From NCBI GenBank assembly GCA_003254925.1, contig QANZ01050821.1, positions 146,683-210,682 on the forward strand: a stretch of 64,000 nucleotides of DNA, read 5' to 3'. The translations under genes were made by a program, and so were the position numbers. Source of the DNA: Chamaecrista fasciculata (taxonomy: Eukaryota; Streptophyta; Magnoliopsida; Fabales; Fabaceae). Under the pieces are notes generated by a model. It ran no database searches, was not told where the DNA came from, and was given only the letters and a program-made list of their open reading frames with translations. Below are positions 1 to 12,990 of the stretch, one piece after another; within the stretch, counting starts at the first letter, position 1; each line of letters starts with the position of its first letter.

Positions 1-132
1 ATTATAGCCTCCTTAGTTTTATGAGACAAATGGAGACTGGATGGAAAACAGGTACTTCATATATGCATATGCGATTTAAAAGTGTCTAGTCTGCCAACCA
101 GTAGAACAATAGAAGTCATGGAAGATACATAC

Positions 133-3100
133 CATATGCCTGATAGCCATATCCAGGGATTTCTTTGAGAGTGTTCTGCCAAAACCTGAGCTGTCAGGAG
201 ATGAAGATGACTTGACAGATAGATTATTATGAGGAGAATGTTTGACATCAAGCCTTGGTGGTGCTAGTTTTCTCATATTGATAACTCGCTCTACCATTTT
301 AGTGCCCATTACAACAGGGCTGACATTGTCATTCACTTTGGAATGCCCACGATTAACTGCCGGCATGGAACTTCCACTGGTATGAACAATGCCATTGGAG
401 GACCTTCCTCTTGAAGGTGAGCATGATTGCCGCCTCGGTCTCCCACTCGAAGCTGGCTCAACAGATGACGACCGAGAAGTGGGTGCTCCGGGCCTGCCCC
501 TAGTTGCTGATAATGGCCTGTCAGGTAGTGTTGTCCTCAAATTGGGTGGAGCATCAAGTGAATACCCCGGCATCTCAGATGGCTTCCATGGTCTTGATCT
601 CACTGTTTGTGAAGTGCCACGTGATGGTAATGGCTGCTTTGATGTCACAGGAGTCACCTGCCTTGACATGACAGGAGAAGCTGGCTTGGAAATTGATGAA
701 GTTTTAATGGAAGAAGCAGATATACTGGGTGCACTTGATGGTGTTGCTGGTCGCCGAGTTGGAGTGGATGCCCTTGATGTGGACCTAGACGAAGGCAAGG
801 TAGGTCTGGTAGTTGGTGTTGATGATCTTGCAGTAGACCTTGACAAAGGTGTAGTGGATCTTGATTGAATTGTGGGTTTTGCCACAGGTGTTATCATCTT
901 GGTGGAAGAAAGTGTAGCCCTAGTAGCAGAAACCGTAGGCTTAGTTGCAGAAACTGTGGTCTTGACTGTAGCTACTGCAGTCCTGCTAGAAGGAATGGTT
1001 GACCGAGAAGTTGGTGTTGAAGGTCTTGATGATTTTGAAGCTGTGGTCAATGTAGGGCGTCCTGTAGGAGTTGCAGGTCTCGAACCTGGACCCCCTGATG
1101 ATGAGGGCCTCCGAATTCCACCACTTGAAGAGCTCAAGGATGTTGGTTGTTTAGATACTAAGCTGCTTCTTCCAGCAGGCTCTGTCTGAAGATTTGCCAA
1201 CTACAGCCACAAGGAAAATTTTCCAAGAAATATTACTTTCTGGGCTTAAGTGTGAAAACAAACAAACAAACAAAAATTTACAGTGACAAGAGTAATAAAG
1301 AACATTCACCATGATAGAAACTGAATATGATAAAATTAGAAAGTGATATCGACGAATCTCATGTCCCAATACATATTTTATGCACCATGATCTTAAAAGA
1401 ACACAGCATTTATTAAAGCATCTAACTGATGATAAAAACTATCAGTTGACAAATTCAGTTTCTCACTTATAAAGGAAAATCACCAAGTATTTGGGCTTGA
1501 AGATAGGGATCATCATAGAGATTGCATAACAATGTTATTGGTCATACAAAAGGTTTCTTCAAAACAAAGAATCTACAAAGAAAATAATATTTCAACTCAC
1601 TAAACAATTCATACCAGAAAAAAGAAAGAAAAAAGCATTAGCTTGTCGATTACCACAAAGTATAGTCTGATATGGTCTGAAATCTTTGTTAAAGATGCTT
1701 ACTCTAGATTTTAGTGCTGTAGGGCGTATGCTTGGAGTACCAAGCTGACTCATTAGAGTCTTTTGAGCTTCCATCTCCAGAGAAGGAAAAAGAGGAGTCC
1801 CAGGAGGAGTTAGAAGCCTGAAAGATTATAACCATGCTAAGAACTACTAGAACAATAATAGTTAACTATTCTTTTCATTACTAAGAAACATTATAGAGCA
1901 GGTAGGTGATAAAAACTTCAGTATCTGCACTAATGAAAGTCCATGTCTAGGAATTTTTATTATGTACCTCATTAGCTCACAGCCAGTGCATTATGCATAA
2001 ATTTGATCGGTTTCAAAAATGGGTTGGGCAGGGAAAAATTCACAATAATAATTATTAAAATACGTAAAACCTACCAACAATAGTAAATCAACAATAAAGG
2101 AACTCTTCCCAAATATTAGTTTAAGTCAATTACTCAGATATCTTACCAAAATTTGTCAGGAAAGATCATAAAAATAAGCTGACGGTCTTTTGATTTCTGA
2201 CAACATGATTTCATTAAGGCAAGAGATTATGGTTTTAAAATTTTGACAAAGATTCAAAATGAGTACTAACTGTGAGTTAATAAGCTCGGGTTCTCTATTG
2301 TTCATGGTAGGAATGGTGGCAATATGACTCGATTTGCCAGAAAGAGTCATCATCCTTCTTTGGTTATAACAAGGAAAAAGGAATACAAGAAAATTGATCA
2401 ATATAAGGATGATAGTATTACTGCCTGAGTCCAAATCATACAGATTTCCAATTAACCCAAAATAATACAGTCATTCTTCTAATTGCTGCCAATTACAAAG
2501 AATAAGTATGACCCCATCTTCTTCATTTATCATGTGTCAGCATATAACAAATCAGACTTCATGTCCTTTATTTATTTATTTTTTCCCTGAGGTCGGGAGG
2601 GGAGTGTTTAAGTACTGACTTCTCATATCACACACGTTGAAAAGAATATGATATAACCCTGAGCCTATATATTTGGAATATGCTTTGGATCAGAGTTTAA
2701 AGTGTTCAGCTTTCTTAAATAAAACTAGGGTATTAAATGCAGCAGACAACATATACTAATAAAAGAAAAGGCCACCAAAAAAAGGGGAAATTTCCTTTGC
2801 AATAATTGAATTTGAATACTACATTAGAACATCATTCCAAGCTAATAACCAGATGACTCTGGTTTAAGTGATCATTTGGCGGTTCATTGTTAGAGACAGT
2901 TTAAGCCCAGACCACAGCCATATCTATTCATTATTTCATTATCCTAATTTCGTATGACAGCAAATTTTTTCTGTGGTTACTTTACAAACACAGAATATGA
3001 CCCTAAGCGCCTTGATTCCTCAACAAGGACATGTTCAAATATCAACTTCAAGAAGTGGGCCTTTTGAAGGAAAGAAAACCAAAAACAAAAATAAAAAATA

Positions 3101-3658
3101 TTTAGAAATATTCCCTAAAACCTACATACTACATTTTGAACCAATAGAAAGAGAAAAACTTGGAAGTCTATTATAGTACTCATTAATAATTATACTAAGC
3201 ACATGGCAACATGGTAGAAGGGAAAATTCTAGATAGTGTGACCACGTTACCAGTCATAGTCATTTTTATCGTTATCGGAATTCAGAAAATCATCAGCAAC
3301 AGCCTTACGTGGAGGAGCTGGTGCCGCCGTAGCTGAAATATTGAATATCGGAGATGTAACAGAATTTGATGAGCCTGTAAAATTAAAGACAATTACAATA
3401 TAACACAAATATTCAAAGCAGCTAATCTGAAAATCCAATACAGAATGATAAGCTTTTGAAGATACCTAATGGAGTATCGAATTCCCCTGAGCTGCGAAGC
3501 AGGAGATCACTCCGTTCCTTCTCGCGCCTTCTCATCTCGAGAAACAATGCGAGTTCATCGTCTTTCTCCTTCATAATCGAAGACCTTAAAATCCCCATTT
3601 GCCTCTGCTTGGACTCTCCTTGCTTTTGCGATTCGTGAGCTCTGAAACTTCGATTCAT
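133..3658 (-). CDS. BPP-type basic Ser/Pro/Thr-rich protein, 3' end outside window
   Basis: Visible exons on the minus strand are 3658-3466, 3374-3251, 1817-1703 and 1200-133. All have GT/AG borders and consistent phase, giving 500 residues before the gene leaves the window after SLDMAIRHM. The ATG at 3658 opens MNRSFRAHESQKQ, the usual start of this family. Residues about 30-55 form a charged helix (KEKDDELALFLEMRRREKER). Residues 106-119 hold the conserved WLLTPPGTPLFPSL block. Residues about 145-420 are low-complexity and basic, rich in Ser, Thr, Pro and Arg, with repeated RPSTPTSR-like units. The family includes Arabidopsis BASIC PROLINE-RICH PROTEIN1 (At2g40070), reported as a microtubule-associated protein; databases often call members FLO11-like or endochitinase A-like because of composition alone. 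Function here is inferred from family. The split codons (G|GC and TG|G) confirm the exon joins. A GAA microsatellite lies about 450 bp upstream. Confidence 0.88.
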
Positions 3659-4097
3659 CCCCGAATTCGAAAATCCACTAACTCAATAAGGGTTTAATAA
3701 TCACGGATCGACCAAACCAAATAAAGATAAATCCCAGAGCCCCAATTAGAGAACCTAACGTATCTTCGGTTCACTATCCACGACTCACGGTTGATATCAA
3801 AACTTCAAATCAATTTCTTGTATGTAATCTTCTAGTAAAAGGAAAAAAAGAATCAAATGGTCTCAGCCCGAATGAAACGCCATTGTCATAGAAAGAAAGG
3901 AAGAAGTTAAAGTAGAGAGAGAAAGAGGAGCGTTGGTAAAGTTTAAACAGGTCAGCCTCGCAGAAAACGCCATTGTCGTGTAGCGAAACTCAAGTTCGGG
4001 TGGTAACGGAAGAGGAAGAGATCGGAAACGAAACAGGAAGTTTCACGATGAAGCGAGAATGGCATTGAATGGTAAAAGAAGTGATAGTTGAAGACCA

Positions 4098-4140
4098 AAA
4101 AGAAGAAGAAGAAGAAGAAGAAGAAGAAGAAGAAGAAGAA
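4098..4140. repeat. (AAG)n microsatellite
   Basis: About 14 tandem AAG units lie in the upstream region of the BPP-type gene. Read on that gene's strand it is a CTT/TTC pyrimidine tract. Confidence 0.95.
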
Positions 4141-5029
4141 GGGTGTTGTTTCTCTCACTTAAAGCCTACGTTTTCAAGGTTCCTCTGCTTTTTGGTGGGC
4201 AGATAGATAATCACGATAATACCCTCTTTTTTTATATTCCTCTTTTTGAATTTTGCAACCTTGACTAACTTTGCAGTCATACGCCCACTACTTTCCCTAT
4301 TTCTCCATTACGCCCGATAGTCTTCAAATTTTCATCCCAAACTCACTGTGCATATTTGCCTATTTCTGAATTTGGATATGGGCAAAAAAAAAATACAATC
4401 AAGAAGAAGGAATTGGAATCGACACAGACCCACGTCGTCGTTTTGACTTAGAACTTCGTCTGATCAATCAAATTGAGACGAAGAACAAGGCAGGTATCAT
4501 CAGTATCATGGTCCTCTGTTGAAATCTGTGTTGATGAGTTAGAGATTTGAAGTGTAAGGAAAATGTATTTGATAATGAATAAGATTAGATATCATTATTT
4601 TCACTGTGCTCGCTTGCCTTCAGCTCACTCTTGATGTAATGATTCCCTCATTGGCGGAGGAGGGGCCATACATGTTGTGAATTGTGATGTGTCAGTTTTC
4701 TAATTTGGCTTTTTCTCTGTTTTTGCTTTACTTCGGCCTTGATTGCGCAGAGCCTTACTGTGGATGACTATCAAGGTTGGTGTAGTTGGCATTTCACATC
4801 GTGTTGTTGTGTAATTGATACTCATAGGTGATTACATTACATGCAAGCATGAAAAAGAAACTTTATACTTGAGATTTGAGATTCTTCGCACTTCTCTTTC
4901 ACTATTTGGTTCAGTTTCTGTAGTCAGATACTCTCGAGGCTTATTACATTATTATCTAGTAAGTAATGATATCTGCATCACAGTTAATAACAAGCCAGTT
5001 TTGCTCTCATCTTACTGATCGAGTATCTC
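4141..5029. other. Intergenic, possible 5' part of a decayed plus-strand gene
   Basis: No convincing open frame. There are exon-like stretches with GT/AG edges, for example ending near 4490 and again near 4750-4775 (reading SLTVDDYQ), followed by interrupted sequence. I could not assign a family. It may be the start of the degenerate coding-like tract at 5764-7200. Confidence 0.25.
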
Positions 5030-5036
5030 ACAATAA

Positions 5037-5437
5037 TTTGATTCCTCAATTGGTACTGAGTCAATAATTTAGTCCCTAAATTATAAAAAAATACAAATCA
5101 GTCCCTAAATTTTACACCATGTCAACTTTTTGGTCCTTGAATTTTACACCACTGTCAATCTTTTGGTCCTTGAATTGTAAGAAAATATGAATCAATCCCT
5201 GAATTTTACATTACCGTCAATCTTTTGGTCCCTGACTATGGTATAAAGATCCACAGCGACTAGCAGCTCAGGGACCAAAAGGTTGACTATGGTGTAAAAT
5301 TCAGGGACTAATTCGTATTTTCTTACAATTCAGAGACCAAAAAGTTGACAAAGGTGTAAAATTCAAGAACTAGTTCATATTTTCCCACAATTCAAAAGAC
5401 TAAATCATTGGCTCAGTAACAATTCAGGGACCAAAAA
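5037..5437. mobile_element. Palindromic MITE-like element with TTTGGTCCCTGA units
   Basis: The left part (ACTGAGTCAATAATTTAGTC, then several copies of TTTTGGTCCYTGAATT) is the reverse complement of the right part, which ends with AATTCAGGGACCAAAA. The two arms meet near 5235, so the element is almost entirely an inverted repeat. It is the same family as the element at 59220-59701, which has a 9-bp target duplication. No clean duplication is visible here. It has no coding capacity. Confidence 0.75.
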
Positions 5438-5763
5438 TAGGTTTTCTCTTATTTTTATTCTAGGAAAACAATTGTTCCTTTCTCTTTTTTTTTTTTTTGG
5501 AGGGGAATTTGGATGAATTTTTGGGTACGTCAATAATTTATGAAAGTGCTCCTCTCCCTCCTGTATTCGAGCGCGAAATTTTTAAGTTGATACATTGGTT
5601 AATTAGGATTTGTTATCCTTCTGGTACAAGCAAATTTACTTCATTGTAATTTCTAACCTGTAAATATGCTGCTGAACTTCTATTTGTTGAACATCTTGCA
5701 CTTGTAATTCTCATGGGTAGGGTTTTAGATTACACTTTGGATGCTAACAAAGTTGACGTTTTC

Positions 5764-7200
5764 CAGGACCATAATGCGTCTGAAGAATCTGAAAGTTCCA
5801 TCCTCTATCATGTGATATCATGTCCCCACATTTGAAGAATCCCTATCTGCTAGTGGTGAAGAGCAGAATGAGGTTGATAAAGCTTTACACTTTTTATCAG
5901 CTCAGATCGAATAAACTAGTCGGCATGTTCACTGAGAAGGGAGAATTTCACTCGCGTTAAGTTGCCAAAAGCTGAAGTCAAAATAGTCTCACAGGACAAA
6001 AGGAAGTTACTTTTAACTCAGAAGATATCTTGTATAGTAGTAATAACTTTTTTTAATTTCAGCCTTTATTAGACGAGCACAATTAGGTGACAGGGATGTC
6101 CATCAGTAAAAATCATCAAGAGATTGTGCAGAATCTGGTTGATGCTCCACAATTATAAATATGTTTGTCGATGATACAGTTCCTCCTTCTGGGTTTGGCT
6201 CTTTCCATCAGCAATACATAATAATACAAAATGCACTGTCTTCATCTTCAATACTATCATCCTGACTATTATATTCACTCTTGCAACAAAATGAGATACA
6301 AACATTTCAAACTCTTGTGGCTACTTCATGAATTTGCAGCGTTACTTTTTTTTTTTTTCTATTCTTTCTCTTACTGCACTGATAACAATTCATTTGGCCA
6401 TCTGCGTGCATTTTCAAACTTTTAAAATGGATGTCTTTGTTATTGTAGACACTGTAAAACTGTCAGAATGCAACATCATACTCTTCCAGCCTGGAATTGG
6501 ATATATATGTTAAGTACGTCGTTATCTACTAGTTGCACGTCATTACCAGTTGTGTTCCATATGATATTGCGAATCCTTTGTTTGACGTAAAGGCCATATG
6601 TTTTCTTATCATATGCTTTCTATTAAACAAAATGGAGAGCCATCCCCACCTCAAGTTAATGAATGTCATGGAATGATGGAAATGAAGCCTGGTGGCATTG
6701 GCCAACAAGAAGATGCAATGATGTTCCTAATGAATGAGGATGAAGAAATGGTTGAGATTACTGATAATGGAGGTGTCAGCAACATTTTACTAGCTAGGGT
6801 TAGGTTAGAGACTTGTCGTTTGAGATTACTGAAGTCTCAGGTGCATAAATGCTTTGGATACTTACCAGTTACCTCTTCTCATTCCAGCATCATCCAAGGA
6901 TCCTAGAAAAATCAGAGGTGAAGTTTTAAGTAATTACCAGGAAGTTAACAATTAAAGTGAACAATCTCAAGTATAATGTCTTCACAAAAAGAGACTGGTC
7001 TTGTTCCTATGACTTGCTTTTATAAGTACTGCACGGTTTGTCCCTTTCCCTAAAACTTCCTAGTTCTCTGACTTTATGTGTATCGATTGTTGCATCTTTG
7101 AAGGATCTACCAAACTCCATTGGTCCTAAAAGAGAAATCAAATTACTTAGCCCGCAGTTGCAGAGATACATGAGGATTGTGGGTCCAGAGTTACCCGAGT
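5764..7200 (+). pseudogene. Unrecognised coding-like fragments, probably decayed gene
   Basis: Several plus-strand stretches look like exons but do not join into one frame. 5764-5910 reads parts such as DHNASEESESS and, in another frame, FEESLSASGEEQNEVDKAL. 6630-6906 reads acidic sequence (MNEDEEMVEITDNGGVSN) followed by a basic helix-like part (ARVRLETCRLRLLKS). 7104-7200 reads DLPNSIGPKREIKLLSPQLQ. Splice-like edges are present (TTTTCCAG before 5767, ATTCCAG before 6889). I do not recognise a family. Stops and frame changes suggest a pseudogene, but an intron-rich, poorly conserved gene or a long non-coding transcript is possible. Confidence 0.3.
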
Positions 7201-8121
7201 AAATGCTACTCCATTTATATTCACTTTGTCAACTCAAATCTTGGGACAAGAGTTAAGAAGTGCTGCAAATATCTACCAGGGAAAAAAGGCTAGCGTAAAT
7301 CCGTAATTATGATAATCTATCCTGTGATTAGAGCTGAATCCAACTGCTGACTGATCATCTCCAATTAATGACATTGGTAGAAACAAGCAATTGTAGGAGC
7401 TCTTAATTAGTTGGAATGTGGATTATTTTATTTATGTGTCATGTTTACAAACCATTAAATTCTAAAATAATATTTAAGCTATAAGAGTCTTCACCAAACA
7501 ATTTATAAGTGACAATTTTTAGAAATTATCATTAATGAGATTTTGACAAAAAGAAAACGATGAGGCGGTCTCACAAGCCTGCCACATAATTTACAAGAAA
7601 ACCAGCTGATCAGCCTGAACCAGTCGGTTTTCATGAGAACTGGTCAAAGCTGTCAAATGTTTCTTCATCTTCTTCAATAAGACGACAAGAACGTTGCTTC
7701 CAAGAAGAAAGACAACGATATGTGCTTGAAATCCAAATTGATCAAATAATATGAAGAAGTTTGATTAGGTTTTGTCTTTTCGGCAGTCCTATATATATCA
7801 ACGTATTCCAAAATCAGTAGCTAGAGACAAAGGGAAAGCACTTCTAATCTTAGTCATTTTTCACATATCAAGCTAAGATCCATAACGCTTGGCAAGTCCT
7901 AATGAAGAACCATAATGAGTTAACAGACTTGATCAACGGGATTTGATTAACTAAAAGCTTCAACATCAGTCTTTTTACAGCAGAATCAACAAGAGGATTT
8001 ATTGTGTTATCAACTGGAGATGGGCAAAATGCTGAATTGCCAAATTGCCCGTGTAAATCCACATTCATTGAAAAACAAGAAGAGAGGGTTAAAGAATGTA
8101 CAATTAGCAAATGAGGGATAA
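7201..8121. other. Intergenic / 3' flank of Yippee gene
   Basis: AT-rich sequence with no supported gene. The right part (about 7870-8121) is probably the 3' UTR of the minus-strand Yippee gene. Confidence 0.4.
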
Positions 8122-10297
8122 CTAGACATCATCTGCATCACTTCCACCAACATGTGCTTCATGACTAATCCAATAATGACTTCCATCAGGACCAGACACC
8201 TTGTACCTGCCCAACAATAAAACTCATCTAAACGACTCCATACTTAATTCACGAAAAGGCTTTGGATTTTGGATTAGATAAGCAGCGATTTGTTACTGAC
8301 CGTTCAAGTACAGATTTTCCTTCCTTGTATTTCTGGCTTTTTTCATGGGCAGTCTCCTGAAAGAAACCACCAGAGTAACTAAATGCTAATAGAAAAACAG
8401 GCTAAACTAAACCATGACTTCTGATTGAAGCACAGCTTCCTAATCTTACATATTTCCACCCCACAATTGATCCACAACCCACACAGAAAATGTCAGCAAC
8501 GGTATGCATCCCAGTCATCATCTGTCTCTCCTCTTTTTCTCCAACAGTAACATTCACTCTGTCCAAAAATAAAATGTTTGAACTATGAGGGGAACCAAGA
8601 GAAAAGTGCATTTTGGATAAAGCTGAAGAGGTCCAAAGAGGAAAGAAAACACGAATAACAAACTCTATAGTTCTAATTAGTTCCTATTCACTCTCTGGAT
8701 GATAAAAAGTTGACAACCACTGTTGACTCAGTGTATCTGCTGATGGGCTAAGATGTGTACCAGCACCTGAAGAGGTAAAATAAGAATAAAAGCAAGTATG
8801 CATTTTCTTTTGATGTAGTTGTGATGCACATATGATTTTCATATTGATGGGCAAATCATAAATGCAAAAAAAATTCATACACAAAGACACATTAAGCAAG
8901 AGTGATTATGGCAAATGCAGATCCCCAAGAAAGTTCTTGCAAATGAAATATGGACTACACGTATTACAAAACGTTTCTAAGAGCATTCCTCAGCACTAAA
9001 TATCAGGAACAGGGATTTATTCTCTCTCTTTTTAATTTTTCTGATATTTCCCTAAAAAAACTAGAAGTGGCATATATATTATATAGCAAGGTTAATTGCT
9101 GTTGATCGTGAACATGGATACAAATGGTATAAGAAAATGTTTCTTTCTTTGTTCTTCTTAATCATCAATCATAAAGCACTGCAAAACAAGGATAACTTAC
9201 ACTTTGTTGAAGAGATAAGCTTTTCCATGTCTGCAATGGAAAGACTGAATAGAAACAAAGTCAAAAATTGTGGTCAGATCATTTGCTTTTAAAACTGCCC
9301 AACAAAAAGCACCAGATCCCACCAACATGAGCTAACCCCCGAAAAATAAACAAACAGACAGAAATAGTTTATACATAGTTTATGAAAAGCTAAGCACAAT
9401 TGACATGTATCTTTGAAGATTAAAAGACAAGATGCATATTAACATTGGAGGTAGCCTAGATAAGAAGCACGTAGCAATCTTATCAAAATAGACTCCTATC
9501 TGGCAGGCGTTAGCACTCAAAACAGAACTACAGAAGCCAAAAATGCATCTATGCAACTAAAAAGTGCGTCTAAATTTTAACAAAATGCATGCCAAAGGCA
9601 AACTATGTTCGATACTTGAAGCTACAAATTGAGGACTAAGTTGTAAGTTGTCACTATCAATCCAATTCCTACTCAAAACAATCAGATTTCTCCGTCCAAG
9701 ATAACCAGCTGGCTTAAAATCTAACGGTGAAGAGCAATCATGTCACTCACTTATTATCAATCTAACACTCGACAATTAGAAAAGAGCCCTGAAACCCCAT
9801 AACTATGTCAAACGTTAATTGCTTATCTTAGATTTTACAAAAAAGCATAAACAAAACGAAACTCTGCACAGCATGAACATCTATGTTCCTATTATATAAA
9901 GAGAACCAGGTATTTATCCATTTACTCCTTTCCAAGAAAAAAATAATAATTAGTAGATATCAGATAATAACAGAGTACGATCAAGTACCAAATTGGAATT
10001 ACATAGATATTTACTACCATCCCTTGTTTGTTAAGTATGTGAGACCCAAATAAACTCACCTACTTTAGTTGCTTCTACCGACTCACATTATAGAGCACAA
10101 ATCACATAGAAGAAGATAGGTCTCAAAAAAATCGACTAATTACGCTAAGAAATTAAACCCAGAAATATATCGATTCATTAAGGGCTGGAAAAGGATCAAA
10201 CCTTGGAAACGATGTCTTCACAAAGAGCTAAATGGGTCCGGCAATGTTTGCAGCTATAGATCTTACCCTCGAGAACAACCACAAACAACCTCCCCAT
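8122..10297 (-). CDS. Yippee-like zinc-binding protein, 129 aa
   Basis: Five minus-strand exons: 10297-10202, 9244-9201, 8558-8450, 8356-8301 and 8206-8122. They join in phase to 390 nt, or 129 residues plus TAG, the normal size for plant Yippee proteins. The diagnostic C-X2-C-X52-C-X2-C pattern is exact: C16, C19, then C72, C75 (SCKHC ... [11 protein letters not shown]). The conserved [18 protein letters not shown] block is in exon 3 and [11 protein letters not shown] in exon 5. Yippee proteins fold as a beta-rich zinc-binding domain related to the MsrB/cereblon fold. Plant roles are poorly defined, so only the fold is claimed. The ATG at 10297 ([12 protein letters not shown]) is the only start that keeps the family N-terminus. 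Intron 1 is long (957 bp). A CTTT microsatellite lies about 250 bp upstream. Its Arabidopsis relatives At2g40110 and At3g08990 lie beside BPP-type genes, as here. Confidence 0.95.
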
Positions 10298-10542
10298 GAC
10301 TTTATTCACGAACTACAGAAGAACGCTAGAATTAGATCCTACGCAACAAGTAAAAATTAAAGAAAAGTTGGTCTTAGTGGAAATCGGAAAACGAACCAAT
10401 TCAACAGATAAAATTAATCACGAGAAGATCGAGAAAGATGAATCTAGTATGCAAAAGGATACGAATCAGAATTAATGATTCTGGAAGAGTGGAGATTATG
10501 AGAAAGAAAGGAAGGAAGAGAATCGTTGAATTATACATACCT

Positions 10543-10569
10543 CTCTTTCTTTCTTTCTTTCTTTCTTTC
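10543..10569. repeat. (CTTT)n microsatellite
   Basis: About seven CTTT units lie upstream of the Yippee start codon. On the gene's strand this is a GAAA tract, possibly within the 5' UTR or proximal promoter. Confidence 0.85.
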
Positions 10570-11670
10570 GGTATAGTACGCAGTTGCAAGAAATATGGAC
10601 AGCGAAGCCATCTCATTTATCGCTTTTTCTGTAAAAGCATAAGCCGACAAGACGTGTATATTACGGTTTATTTTATCGTTTATTTTCTATTTCCATTTCA
10701 ATCATTTTTGCAAGAGCGGTTGCGTTAGTCTAAGATGTAAAATTTAATTTTTGACATGGGATATAAATGTTGATGTGGCATAATTATAGTCATTGATGTA
10801 ATTTAATGCTGAAAAATAATAAAAAAATAATAAATTCTTTAACCAATTACAATTGTGTATGGAGTCACACCACTACTTACATACAACTAACTTTTTCACG
10901 TGTCATTATTTTATTAGTTCATGACCCATTGCATCACATATCAAGAATCAAACTTTGCATTATATACTTATCCCACAACAAAACATTTTGCATAATTTTA
11001 TGCTTAATTCAACATGCCATTAATTGCAATCCAACAATTATAATTCCATGATGATAATGTCAAGGATAAGACGTATCCAATTGAGAAAGGGAAACGGAAA
11101 ATTGTTTTAAAAAGAAATTTAACGGTTTTACAGTTTACACTTTTGTCTATTTATACGTTATTTTATAAGAGCACGTATAATAAAATTATTACTCAATCAT
11201 ATGATAGTTTTGAATATAATGTCTTTAATATAATATTAATTTTTTTAATTATATAAATAAAAAAAACTCATGTTCCTTCTTCGTTGATTCCTTTTTTATA
11301 TAATTATGACTTTTATAATTTTTTTTTGTTTTCAATTATGCTTCAATGCTTCATGCTTCATGCTTCATGCAAAAGTAAAGATGGGTAGGTGGGTGATGAC
11401 TGCCTTGTGCTACAAATATAAAATTTAATTTAATTAATTCCTGAAACAACTTTCACAATTTTGCTAAAATATCCCCTAGGAAAAGAAAAACCCCGGTTGA
11501 TCAAATGGCGAGATACATCTGAATATTTATTAAAAACTCTAAAGTCAATTTAAATCTTTCCTCTATCATGTACCAAATAAAATATGCAAGAGTTAGTAAT
11601 AACTTCACACCCAATTCACGATTTATAATATCTTAATTCATTCTTCATATATAAAATTAATCTTTTTAGC
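10570..11670. other. Intergenic, AT-rich
   Basis: No gene seen. It holds simple AT-rich sequence and a short ATGCTTC direct repeat near 11340-11370. Confidence 0.5.
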
Positions 11671-11675
11671 TAGTG

Positions 11676-12985
11676 TGTAACATCCCAAAATTTAAAATGA
11701 AAAGAATATTTTTAAATATAATTATACATGTTATATATATGTTTTGGAAGGACTTTTATGCAAGAAAAAAAAAGGGAAAAGAGACTTGGTTGTAAAAGCT
11801 AGAAAGTTAGAGTGATTCAATTGTAATTTTGGCAAACCATTAAAATATATAAATATATATAACATAGATGGAAAGGGGGGCACGTTTTTGTAACTTTGGT
11901 TGTGTGTGTGTAAAAAAGTGAATGAAGCCACGTTTAACCATTTCTTTTTAAAGTTGATGATGATATAATATTTATAATATTATCTAATATGTATGTTGTG
12001 GTGAGACGTGGCATGTGTTTTTGAATGTCCAAAACCTTCTATAAATAGGTCAAAGATTAAGGGAAGGACGAAGAGAAATTAAGATATAAGATAAGTCGAG
12101 AGAGAGTGAAAGTAATGAGAGAGTGAGGAAGAGATGGACCGAAAAATAAAATTAAGAGAGAGAGATAAAAATGAGAAGAAACAGAGAAGAAGCGGGAAAT
12201 AAGAATACTCGGTAGAAATTAGGTAGGTTAAGGATTCATTTTCTTATTTTAATTTTGTATAAGTTTACTTATGTTTTTATCTAATGAATATGTTATCATG
12301 ATATTTTATCACAAACTCAATAGCATGAATTATGAGAAATGATCATCTCTCAAAAGTTAGGGATGTGATCTCAAGATGACATATGGAGAGATATGATCAT
12401 TGGTAAGGAATGTGATCTCAAAGTATGACGGAGATATGATTCTCGGTAAGGGAGGTGATCTCGACGTGAGACATAATCCTTGGTAAGGAAGGTGATCTCA
12501 ATGGTATTCCGTTTGGATCTGGCTAGGGGACGCCCTGGTATACGGTATTTACGTACGTATGTACGACGCTATGTATGACGAATTTATGTATTTGAGCTTG
12601 AAAATATGTTTTGAATGAATATGATTATATGACTTATATAGTTGGACGCATCATGTAATGTTTTTAACTTGTTTCCTTTCCTACTGAGAATGTCAATTCT
12701 CACTCTTATTCATGATGTATCCAGATTAACAGGTTGATGAATCACTGCTTAGGTTCCACCGTGTAGAAGTCAATTTTTGAGGGACATGTGACATAGATGG
12801 AGTCTTAATACATAGATGGAGTCTTACTGGGAATCTGGGAAGTTTTAGTTTAACTAAAAATGATTTATGTACCAATAATTATGATGTAAATTTTTATATT
12901 AATGATATTATTTAACGATTTTTATATAAATAGAGTTTTATTTATGAAAATTTTAATAATATTTAATTTAAAGTGAGGTGTTACA
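11676..12985 (+). mobile_element. Solo LTR, 1310 bp, 5-bp TSD TAGTG
   Basis: The sequence begins TGTAACATCCC and ends GGTGTTACA, so it has the TG...CA ends and inverted terminal TGTAACA/TGTTACA expected of an LTR. It is flanked by identical TAGTG at 11671-11675 and 12986-12990. No internal gag-pol lies on either side, so this is a solo LTR left by recombination between the two LTRs of an element. A TATA-like CTATAAATAG near 12040 would suit the LTR promoter. Termini of the TGTAACAYCCC type are common in Ty3/gypsy elements, so that superfamily is a reasonable guess only. Confidence 0.85.
12335..12500 (+). repeat. Imperfect tandem repeat inside the solo LTR
   Basis: Four diverged copies of a unit close to TTGGTAAGGAATGTGATCTC, each followed by a variable spacer. 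They lie between the presumed LTR promoter and the LTR end. Confidence 0.7.
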
Positions 12986-12990
12986 TAGTG

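Noticed and set aside
389-1189. Long plus-strand open frames opposite the BPP-type exon
   Set aside because: They are shadows of the Ser/Pro/Thr-rich coding exon on the other strand and show no conserved protein features.
3952-4158. Minus-strand frame with a long poly-Phe run
   Set aside because: It is a translation of the (AAG)n microsatellite.
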